The notes under the pieces were generated by a model that was given only the letters and a program-made list of their open reading frames with translations, was not told the DNA's origin and did no database searches. Of a DNA stretch of 64,000 bases, positions 1-7,900 are shown piece by piece. The position numbers and the translations under genes were made by a program. Numbering within the stretch: position 1 is the first letter of the stretch; every line of letters starts with the position of its first letter. Source of the stretch: Arthrobacter sp. MMS18-M83 (lineage in GTDB: Bacteria > Actinomycetota > Actinomycetes > Actinomycetales > Micrococcaceae); NCBI RefSeq assembly GCF_026683955.1, contig NZ_CP113343.1, positions 2,356,001 through 2,420,000 on the forward strand, given 5' to 3'.

Positions 1-1
1 C

Positions 2-271
2 AGCGGCCGGGCTTGGTCCGGCAACGGAACCGTGGACAGCGTGGAAGTTTGCGTGGACGGCGTGTGGGAGAAGGCTCAACTCGAGGCGCCTGCCGGCCGG
101 TATGCGTGGCGCGGATGGACGTTCACGTGGATTGCAACAGCCGGTTCCCATGAACTGGCGTGCCGTGCAACCGACTCCACGGGACAGACTCAGCCCGGGA
201 CGCCGGAGTGGAACTATCAAGGCATGGGAAACAACGACATCCAGCGGCTGACCGTGACGGTCAGGGAGTAA
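2..271 (+). CDS. Sulfite-oxidase-like molybdoenzyme, C-terminal fragment
   Basis: The gene enters from the left edge, so only the last 89 codons are visible; the frame is open from base 2. The residues match the Mo-co oxidoreductase dimerisation domain of the sulfite oxidase family: WSGNG, then VEVCVDG, YAWRGWTFTW, a G-x-H-E-L-x-C-R-A-T-D segment, and a closing WNYQGMGNNDIQRL. This domain follows the molybdopterin domain and mediates dimerisation. Substrate and cellular location cannot be judged because the catalytic domain and any Tat signal lie outside the window. It ends with TAA at 269-271, and the next 120 bases show no gene. Confidence 0.8.
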   Translation, partial: SGRAWSGNGTVDSVEVCVDGVWEKAQLEAPAGRYAWRGWTFTWIATAGSHELACRATDSTGQTQPGTPEWNYQGMGNNDIQRLTVTVRE

Positions 272-392
272 GTGGTTTCGGAATAATTGGTCCGGGCGCA
301 GGGGCCCGCGAACATGCCGAACTGGGCCGTTGACCGCATGCAATGGCGTGAGTACTGTGAGTCCACTATCCATCCGCGCCGTGGAGGCAGCA

Positions 393-965
393 ATGGGCGG
401 CACTTCCAAGAGCAACGCTGACTACGAGTTCCTCACCGTCTGGCGCGTCGCGGGGACCCCGCATGAGGTCATGGATGTTTTGGGCGACGCCGGAACGCTG
501 CCCCGCTGGTGGCCATCGGTGTACTTGAGTGTTGTTCCGCTCGATCCAGGAAATGCGGATGGCACGGGAAAAGCCTTCTCCCTGCACTCGAAGGGTTGGC
601 TGCCGTACACCCTGCGCTGGAGGTTCAAGGTCACCGAACCCATCACGGAGCAAGGTTTCGCGATCTCAGCGAGCGGCGACTTGAGCGGCACCGGACGCTG
701 GACTTTCGAACAGGACGGTCCGGAAACGGTGGTCACCTATGACTGGCGAGTCAGCACATCAAAACCGCTGCTCCAGCGGCTAAGCTGGCTGCTCAAGCCC
801 GCCTTTGCCGCGAACCACCGTTGGGCTATGGCGCGCGGCCAAGAAAGCCTCGCCCTGGAATTACGGCGACGACGTCCCGGCACGGACCTCTCCAAGGTCC
901 CCCGTCCGGCGCCGCCCACGTTTGCAAACAAATACCGCTGGCCAAGGAGTACAACGCATGCCTGA
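393..965 (+). CDS. SRPBCC (START-like) family protein
   Basis: This is a 190-residue protein starting at ATG 393, preceded by GGAGG at 383-387 with a 5-base gap. An upstream in-frame start near 330 has no comparable ribosome site. The pattern fits the SRPBCC/polyketide-cyclase fold: an N-terminal strand (YEFLTVWRVAGTPHEVMDVLGD), the PRWWPSVY helix-turn segment, a central WTFEQDGPETVVTYDWRV strand pair, and a long C-terminal helix. Such proteins bind hydrophobic ligands, but the ligand is unknown here. The extreme C-terminus is arginine-rich. The stop overlaps the start of the next gene by 8 bases, so the two are probably translated together. Confidence 0.7.
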   Translation: MGGTSKSNADYEFLTVWRVAGTPHEVMDVLGDAGTLPRWWPSVYLSVVPLDPGNADGTGKAFSLHSKGWLPYTLRWRFKVTEPITEQGFAISASGDLSGTGRWTFEQDGPETVVTYDWRVSTSKPLLQRLSWLLKPAFAANHRWAMARGQESLALELRRRRPGTDLSKVPRPAPPTFANKYRWPRSTTHA

Positions 966-1353
966 CGATAACAAGGGCGAAGTCCGCTGGTTGCCGCAGC
1001 CCGAGGAGCAAGATTATCCGGGCGCGGCGAACTATCTATCCCTGCTTGAATCCGACGACGTCGTGGCCTCGGTGGTCGCCGCCCTGAGAGAGGCGCCCGT
1101 CCAGCACCGCAAGGCCAAGGACATTCTCCGGGCCGCCCGGCTGGTGCTGTTGCCCGAAGACAACGCCCACGTGGCGTCGGACCTGAAGAAGATCAAGGAG
1201 GGCAAGAAGCTCTCGCCTATCCTTATGGTCAGGGGCGACCTGGCCCGGGGCATTCCCGCGCAGGTGGCCGATGGCTACCACCGGGTGTGTGCAAGCTACT
1301 ACACGGACGAGAACACCGACATACCGCTCAAACTGGCTGACGCGCCCCGGTAA
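958..1353 (+). CDS. ParB-nuclease-like small protein
   Basis: This is a 131-residue protein starting at ATG 958 inside the end of the upstream SRPBCC gene (8-base overlap), with AAGGAG at 941-946. The C-terminal half reads KIKEGKKLSPILMVRGDL...IPAQVADGYHRVCASYYTDE. It resembles the ParB N-terminal nuclease-like fold, in which a strand giving the 'K-x-L-x-P-I-L' edge is followed by a G-Y/H-R-x motif. There is no DNA-binding HTH and no ParA nearby, so chromosome partitioning is unlikely. Function is unknown, and coupling to the SRPBCC gene suggests a shared role. Confidence 0.6.
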   Translation: MPDDNKGEVRWLPQPEEQDYPGAANYLSLLESDDVVASVVAALREAPVQHRKAKDILRAARLVLLPEDNAHVASDLKKIKEGKKLSPILMVRGDLARGIPAQVADGYHRVCASYYTDENTDIPLKLADAPR

Positions 1354-1394
1354 TCACCGCATACCAACCGCAACGGCGGTAGAAGGAGGAACGT

Positions 1395-2627
1395 GTGTCG
1401 TTCTTTCAGCTTTCGCTGATCGCCGCGGTCGCGCTCCTCGGGCCGTTGCTCGCGCTGCCCCGGAAATGGCACATTCCCGTTGTACTCGGTCAGTTGCTGG
1501 CGGGCATCGCCATCGGACGCACGGGTCTTGAACTGGTGGATTCTTCGGATCCCACGTTCACCTTCGTGGCCGACGTCGGATTCGCCCTCATCATGTTCGT
1601 CGCCGGAACGCATGTCCCCGTGCGGGACAAAGCCATCCGTCCCGCACTGGGTGGCGGCGCCCTGCGCGCCGGCATCGCCGCGGTGCTGGCCGCCGTCGTC
1701 GGAGTCGTCATCGCTTTTGCCTTCGGCACCGGACATGCTCCGCTTTATATCGTTCTGCTCGCTTCCTCCTCCGCAGCGCTGGTCTTGCCGATCGTCGATT
1801 CGCTTCGTCTGACAGGGCCGAAAGTCCTCACGACGACGGCGCAGGTTGCGGTGGCGGACATCGCTTGCATTGTTGCGCTTCCGCTCGCGGTTGACCCGCC
1901 TAATGCGCCGAGGGCGGCCGTCGGCGCTGCCGTCGTCGGGGCGTGTGCGGCGGTTTTGTTCTTTGTCCTTCGCTGGCTGGAGAACAGCGGTAACCGCGGA
2001 CGGCTGCATGACGTGTCCGAAGACCGGAAGTTCGCCCTGGAGCTGCGGATCCAATTGGCGCTGCTCTTCGCCCTTTCCGGGCTGGCGGTCCTGGGCCACG
2101 TGTCCATCATGCTGGCCGGGTTCTCGTTCGGCCTTGTGGTCTCGGCTGTAGGCGAACCTCGGCGCCTTGCGCACCAACTCTTCGCTGTTAGCGACGGCTT
2201 CCTCGGGCCGGTGTTCTTCGTCTGGCTTGGTGCGTCGCTCGACCTGCGTACCCTCGCGGGGACCCCGCAGATGATTCTCCTCGGGATCTGCCTCGGCCTG
2301 GGAACGCTGTTGGTGCATGGAAGCCTGCGGGTCCTCGGCCAGCCCCTGCCGCTCGCGGTGCTGGCAGCCTCCCAATTGGGCGTACCGGTTGCCGCCGCCA
2401 CCATCGGCTCGCAACTGCATCTGCTGGAACCGGGAGAAGCCGCGGCCATGATCCTGGGAGCGCTCATCAGCATCGGGGCAAGCACCATCGCGGGGTCACG
2501 GGCGGCACGCAGCTTTTCGGAGGCGTCCTCGGAGTCCGCAGGCGATGGGCCACCGGGCGGGGGGCCAGCAGGCAAAGGCCCGGCAGGCAAGCCATCCGAA
2601 GGCGGTCCGGCCACGAACCACCGGTAG
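1395..2627 (+). CDS. Cation:proton antiporter (CPA2/KefB-like)
   Basis: This is a 410-residue polytopic membrane protein starting at GTG 1395 behind a strong GAAGGAGGA site at 1381-1389. About 11-12 hydrophobic helices cover residues 5-375. Typical Na+/H+-exchanger features are an early QLLAGIAIGRTGLEL helix, a GFALIMFVAGTHVP segment, an SSSAALVLPI segment and a late GVPVAAATIGS segment. The family exchanges Na+ or K+ for protons across the inner membrane. There is no RCK/TrkA-N regulatory domain. The protein ends in a Gly/Pro/Lys-rich tail of about 35 residues that looks disordered. A hairpin follows the stop. Confidence 0.82.
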   Translation: MSFFQLSLIAAVALLGPLLALPRKWHIPVVLGQLLAGIAIGRTGLELVDSSDPTFTFVADVGFALIMFVAGTHVPVRDKAIRPALGGGALRAGIAAVLAAVVGVVIAFAFGTGHAPLYIVLLASSSAALVLPIVDSLRLTGPKVLTTTAQVAVADIACIVALPLAVDPPNAPRAAVGAAVVGACAAVLFFVLRWLENSGNRGRLHDVSEDRKFALELRIQLALLFALSGLAVLGHVSIMLAGFSFGLVVSAVGEPRRLAHQLFAVSDGFLGPVFFVWLGASLDLRTLAGTPQMILLGICLGLGTLLVHGSLRVLGQPLPLAVLAASQLGVPVAAATIGSQLHLLEPGEAAAMILGALISIGASTIAGSRAARSFSEASSESAGDGPPGGGPAGKGPAGKPSEGGPATNHR

Positions 2628-2635
2628 AATTGCGG

Positions 2636-2665
2636 GGTTGACCGGCCGGATCTGACCGGTCAACC
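2636..2665 (+). terminator. Hairpin after the antiporter gene
   Basis: GGTTGACCGG (2636-2645) and CCGGTCAACC (2656-2665) form a perfect 10-bp stem with a 10-base loop, nine bases after the antiporter stop. There is no T-run, which is common for actinobacterial terminators. Confidence 0.55.
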
Positions 2666-2695
2666 ATCCGCTGGAACGCTACCGAGGGAGGACCC

Positions 2696-3319
2696 GTGCT
2701 CACATCGCATGCCCGGACGCCCTTCCACGCCATCCGTTCGGGAGCAATTGCTATCGCCATTGTGGCCCTTGCGGCAGGGGCCCACGTCCTCGCCGGCGGT
2801 GAGCTTCCCGTGGCCCCGGTCCTGCTCGCAGTCCTTGCCTTGACTGGTCTCGTCACCACCTTGGCCACCAGGTTCAAGCTCGGCTTCCTTTCCGTCGCCG
2901 CGCTCCTGGGGGCCGGACAGCTGGCCCTGCACGAAGCGTTCACCGCATTCGGCCCGCTCACCGTCGCGGCTCCGGGCTCACCGGCGCACCACATGGGGGT
3001 GGAGCACCTTGCCCCGGCTCTCGGCGCCGGAACGATGCATCTGCACGAACTCGACACTCCCCTCAGCTGGTTAATGCTGGGCGGCCACGCCCTCGCTACT
3101 GCCGCCTCGGCGTTCCTTTTGGCCAAGGGCGAGCAGGCGCTGTGGCAGCTCGCGGCGTGGCTCCGGCCCCTTCTCCAACTCATCCGCCTGGTCTTCAGGC
3201 CCGACGCCGGCAGCGCAGCTGTTGCGTTCAGCGCACCCGCCGTATTCATCCCCCGCCCGTGGCGGAACCTCAGGCAAGACAGCAGACGCGGCCCGCCCGC
3301 CGTCGTCGTACTCTCCTGA
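2696..3319 (+). CDS. Small integral membrane protein upstream of YcnI
   Basis: This is a 207-residue protein starting at GTG 2696 after GAGGGAGGA. It has about four hydrophobic helices (residues ~15-35, 39-57, 62-78 and 121-140) and histidine-rich loops around residues 95-118 (HHMGVEHL, TMHLHELD). The tail is basic and cytosolic-looking. I do not recognise a named domain. Its position 83 bases upstream of a YcnI-type copper protein, with His/Met loops, suggests a role in copper homeostasis; this is inference from context. Confidence 0.6.
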   Translation: MLTSHARTPFHAIRSGAIAIAIVALAAGAHVLAGGELPVAPVLLAVLALTGLVTTLATRFKLGFLSVAALLGAGQLALHEAFTAFGPLTVAAPGSPAHHMGVEHLAPALGAGTMHLHELDTPLSWLMLGGHALATAASAFLLAKGEQALWQLAAWLRPLLQLIRLVFRPDAGSAAVAFSAPAVFIPRPWRNLRQDSRRGPPAVVVLS

Positions 3320-3402
3320 TTCCGCCCGGCACCGCCTTCAACTGGTGACGTGCACATCCCCGTACTTTGGCGCCTTCGCGCGCCTATTGAAAGGCACCAA
3401 CC

Positions 3403-4131
3403 ATGAAAAAGTCCTCACTCCGCCGTACCCTCTCTGCCACGGCAATCGCTGGCGGCACCGCCGCATTGATGATGGCAGGCCTCGCAGGCGCCTCGGCACA
3501 TGTCTCGATCAACCCGGACAAGACCGCGGCCAACTCCTACGCCCTGCTGACCTTCGGCGTCCCGCACGGCTGCGACACTTCGGGCACCACCAAGGTGACC
3601 ATCAACCTGCCGGAAGAACTGACGGACGCAACGCCCACGGTGAACCCGAACTGGACCATCGAGAAGGTCACGCAGACGTTGTCCGAGCCAAAGAAGCTGG
3701 CGGACGGCACCTCCATCACCAAGCGGACCAGCCAGATCGTCTACACGGCCAAGACCCCGTTGGACCCGCACCAGCGCGATGCCCTGGTCTTGTCCGTGAA
3801 GCTGCCCGACACCGCTGGCAAGTCCCTCTACTTCCCTACTCTCCAAAACTGCGAGCAGGGGCAGACAAACTGGGCTGAAATCCCCAAGGACGGCCAGGAT
3901 CCGCACTCGCTGAAGGCTCCGGCGCCGTCGGTGGCCGTCACCGCAGCGGATGCCGCCGCGGGTGATGATCATATGGCTGCTTCAATCTCCACTGTGCAAG
4001 CAGCTTCCGTGTCCGACGACGGTTCGCAGGCGCGCAGCTGGGCTGGCCTGATCGCCGGCGTGGCGGGGCTGGGGCTGGGTGGCGCGGCATTCGTCCGCAG
4101 CCGTTCCGCCAGGGCTTCAGCGTCCAAGTAA
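3403..4131 (+). CDS. ycnI: YcnI/DUF1775 family copper-binding protein
   Basis: This is a 242-residue secreted protein starting at ATG 3403, 13 bases after GAAAGG. A signal peptide runs to ASA near residue 32. The mature protein therefore starts with histidine (HVSINPD), as in YcnI proteins, where the N-terminal His is part of a mono-histidine copper site. A DUF1775 beta-sandwich covers residues ~33-170, with the conserved tryptophan in NWAEIP. The C-terminus has one membrane helix (SWAGLIAGVAGLGLGGAAF) followed by basic residues, anchoring the domain outside the cell. It likely binds or delivers periplasm-equivalent Cu(II). Confidence 0.88.
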   Translation: MKKSSLRRTLSATAIAGGTAALMMAGLAGASAHVSINPDKTAANSYALLTFGVPHGCDTSGTTKVTINLPEELTDATPTVNPNWTIEKVTQTLSEPKKLADGTSITKRTSQIVYTAKTPLDPHQRDALVLSVKLPDTAGKSLYFPTLQNCEQGQTNWAEIPKDGQDPHSLKAPAPSVAVTAADAAAGDDHMAASISTVQAASVSDDGSQARSWAGLIAGVAGLGLGGAAFVRSRSARASASK

Positions 4132-4235
4132 CGACTCCGCTGGTTGGCGCCCGGAACATTACGATCCGTGCGCCAATCCGGCGCCGTTGCCGCGCCGGAG
4201 TTGACTCGGGCATATGACGACGAAATGCTGTGCGC

Positions 4236-4880
4236 ATGACGAATATGCGAGTCAAGAACGGTCTCCTGCTCACGATGGCAGCAGCCTCGGTATTCCTGCT
4301 CTCCGGCTGTTTCCAAGCCCAGGCCCAGGGTCAAAGCACCGGCACGCCGAGCGGTTCGGCTTCGGCCTCTCCCTCGGTGTCTTCCTCGGTGTCCGCGTCG
4401 AGCGCTCCCAGCGCTAGCGGCAGTTCCACGCCATCAAGCACCGGGACGATGGCATCCGGCGTCGGACTCTGCAAAGCAGCCTCGCTGACACCTTCTGTCG
4501 ACTCCACCGGCGGCGGCGCGGCAGGCAGCGTCTACATGAAGCTCATCCTGACCAATTCGGGCACAGAATCCTGCGTCCTGAAGGGGTTCCCAGGCGTCTC
4601 CCTCACGGCCGGACCCACGGGTGATCCGATCGGCGCGGCCGCCGCGCGCGACGACGCGCAGCCAGTGACAGATGTGGTCCTCGCCCCGGGGAAGGCCGGC
4701 TTCGCCCAACTCCGCTACACCCAGGCCGGCAACTATCCGGACTGCACCCAGGTTGCGGCCGCAGGTTTCCGCGTCTACCCACCCGAGGACACCGCCTCGG
4801 TGTTCATCCCGCTGCAGCACCAGGCCTGCAGCAACGCTGCGATCAACCTCTTGAGCGTTCAGGCTTTCCAGGCGGGGTAG
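4236..4880 (+). CDS. DUF4232 domain lipoprotein
   Basis: This is a secreted lipoprotein of about 214 residues. The lipobox LSGC sits near residue 25, followed by a Ser/Ala/Thr-rich linker of about 50 residues and then the DUF4232 domain. That domain is marked by the CKAASLTPSVDSTGGGAAG opening, LTNSGTESCVLKGFPGVSL, and a final cysteine-containing HQACSNAA strand. DUF4232 proteins are widespread surface proteins of actinobacteria with no assigned activity. The start is uncertain: GTG 4230, ATG 4236 and ATG 4245 are in frame and none has a clear ribosome site. Confidence 0.8.
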   Translation: MTNMRVKNGLLLTMAAASVFLLSGCFQAQAQGQSTGTPSGSASASPSVSSSVSASSAPSASGSSTPSSTGTMASGVGLCKAASLTPSVDSTGGGAAGSVYMKLILTNSGTESCVLKGFPGVSLTAGPTGDPIGAAAARDDAQPVTDVVLAPGKAGFAQLRYTQAGNYPDCTQVAAAGFRVYPPEDTASVFIPLQHQACSNAAINLLSVQAFQAG

Positions 4881-4971
4881 CTGCGGGTTTAGCGCGGCCC
4901 GGCAGTTTAGCCGCTGCACCTCGTCCGGCGCTGTTCCTTATTGTGTCGGTGCCGTGAGGCATGATGGAGGA

Positions 4972-7900
4972 ATGCAGGAGCGGGAGCTACCGAGCGATCC
5001 ACTGGGCGGTTCAGGCCACACAGCCATGGACCGCTTCAGCCGTGCCACGCGGGAGTGGTTCCTGGGTGCTTTCACCGCGCCCACACCGGCGCAAGACGGC
5101 GCGTGGAAGGCCATCTCGTCCGGCTCCCACGCTCTGGTGGTGGCGCCCACTGGTTCCGGTAAGACGCTCGCAGCCTTCCTGTGGACCCTTGACCGGCTCT
5201 TGTCAGCATCCCTGGATGCACCTGCTGATGCGCTTCCGGGGCTTGAGGACGCACCCAGCCGGGCTCGGGCAAAAGCCCCTAAACGCAAGACCCGAGTCCT
5301 GTACATCTCCCCGCTCAAGGCTCTCGGCGTCGACGTCGAACGCAACCTCCGCTCGCCGCTGATCGGCATCACGCAAACCGCGAAACGGCTCGGGTTGCCG
5401 GCTCCACTGGTCACCGTCGGCGTCCGTTCCGGGGATACGACGACGGCGGACCGCCGCGCGCTGCTCAGCCACCCGCCGGACATCCTCATCACCACGCCTG
5501 AATCCCTGTTCCTGATGCTGACATCGAAGGCCAGAGAGACCCTCAGCGAGGTGGACACCGTGATTGTGGACGAGGTCCACGCAGTTGCTGGCACCAAGCG
5601 CGGCGCGCACCTCGCAGTGTCATTGGAGCGGCTCGATGCATTGCTGCCCAAACCTGCCCAACGGATCGGGCTCTCGGCCACCGTGGAGCCGCGCGAGCTC
5701 GTGGCGCAGTTCCTCGCGGGCTCGGCTCCCGTGGAAATCGTCGCACCGCCGTCTCGCAAGAACTGGAACCTCAGCGTCAGTGTTCCTGTGGAGGACATGT
5801 CCGACCTGGCGGGAGCTGCCGGCGCCTTCGACTCCGGCCCAGCCTCCGGACTCCAGCCGCAAGCCTCCATTTGGCCGCATGTCGAGGAGAAGATCGTTGA
5901 TCTTGTGCTTTCGAAGCAGTCCACCATTGTGTTTGCCAACTCCCGGCGTCTCGCGGAACGACTCACGGCACGGCTGAACGAGATCTACGCGGAGCGCCAG
6001 CTCATGGCGGTCGATGTGTTTTCTGCCGCGGCGGATTCGGGGCTGGACTCGGGGCTTGCTGATTTCGGAGGGCCAGCCGCGGGGCCGACACCCTCGGGGC
6101 TGCCGTCGTCGACCGCGACACCCGCCCACATGATGGCCCAAGCCGGAAGCACGAGCGGCGCCGATCCGGTCCTGGCCCGCGCGCACCACGGTTCCGTGTC
6201 CAAGGACCAGCGGGCCCTCATCGAGGACGACCTCAAATCCGGCCGGCTGCGGTGTGTTGTAGCCACGTCATCCCTGGAACTCGGCATCGACATGGGTGCC
6301 GTGGACCTGGTCGTCCAAGTCGAGTCGCCGCCGTCGGTGGCCAGCGGACTGCAACGGGTAGGCCGCGCAGGCCACCAGGTGGGTGAGATTTCCGAAGGCG
6401 TGCTCTTCCCCAAGCACCGGGCAGACCTCGTCCACACAGCGATCACCGTGGAACGGATGTTGAGTGGGAAGATCGAACGCCTCCACGTTCCCGCCAACCC
6501 CTTGGACATCCTCGCCCAACAAACAGTCGCCGCCACCGCGTTGGGAAGCATCGAGGTTGAAGACTGGTTCGCCACCGTGCGCCGTTCCGCGCCCTTCGCC
6601 ACCCTGCCCCGCTCCGCTTTCGAAGCCACCTTGGACCTCCTGGCCGGCCGGTATCCCTCGGATGAATTCGCCGAGCTCCGGCCGCGCATCATATGGGACA
6701 GGAACGCCGGCACCATTGAAGGCCGCCCAGGAGCACAGCGCCTTGCCGTGACCTCGGGCGGAACCATCCCGGACCGCGGACTCTTCGGCGTCTACATCAT
6801 CGGCACCGAAGGCTCTGGTTCCGGCTCTGGCGGCACTCCTTCTGCTGGCGGCGCCCCGGAACCGTCCGCACAGGAGCCCAGTCCGGCGTCGCGCGCTGCC
6901 AAAGGCGGCCGACGCGTCGGCGAACTCGACGAAGAAATGGTTTACGAATCACGCGTCGGGGACATCTTCGCCTTGGGTGCCACGAGCTGGAAGATCGAGG
7001 ACATTACGCATGACCGTGTCCTCGTCTCGCCCGCCTTCGGCCAGCCCGGAAAACTTCCCTTCTGGAAGGGCGATTCCTTGGGCCGTCCGGTGGATCTCGG
7101 GCGCGCGCTGGGTGCATTCGTGCGCGAGCTCTCCACTTCGGACCAAGGGCCCGCGCTGGAACGCTGCAAGGCCAGCGGTCTGGACGACTTCGCCGCCGGC
7201 AACCTGCTGCAGTATCTGAATGAGCAAAAGCAGGCCACGGAAGTGGTTCCGAATGACCGTACGCTCGTGGTCGAACGGTTCCATGACGAACTCGGCGACT
7301 GGCGGGTGGTGCTGCACAGCCCCTTCGGCATGCCGGTCCACGCACCGTGGGCCCTCGCCGTCGGGCAGCGGCTCCAGCAGCGCTACGGGCTGGACGGCTC
7401 CGCAATGGCCGCCGACGACGGCATCGTACTGCGCGTGCCGATGATGGAAGACGAACCTCCCGGAGCGGAGCTGTTCCTCTTCGACCCGGAGGAACTCGAG
7501 CAGATCGTGACGGCGGAGGTTGGCGGCAGCGCCCTGTTCGCATCGCGCTTCCGTGAATGCGCTGCCCGCGCATTGTTGCTGCCGAGGCAGAATCCGGCGA
7601 AAAGGCAGCCGCTGTGGCAGCAGCGGCAACGTTCAGCGCAATTGCTGGACGTCGCTAAGAAATACCCTTCCTTCCCCATCGTTCTCGAAACCGTGCGCGA
7701 GTGCCTGCAGGACGTCTACGACCTCCCCGCTTTGAAAGACATTGCCGCTTCGATCGAGCGCCGCGAACTGCGCTTGGTACAGACCACTACCCAGCAGCCC
7801 TCCCCCTTCGCCAAGTCATTGCTCTTTGGCTACGTGGCGCAGTATCTGTACGAGGGCGATTCACCGCTCGCCGAACGCCGGGCCGCGGCTCTGGCCCTCG

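Noticed and set aside
1299..2420. Minus-strand 373-codon frame over the antiporter gene
   Set aside because: Highly polar, Gln/Arg/Asp-rich translation with no motif; the opposite strand encodes a convincing 12-helix antiporter.
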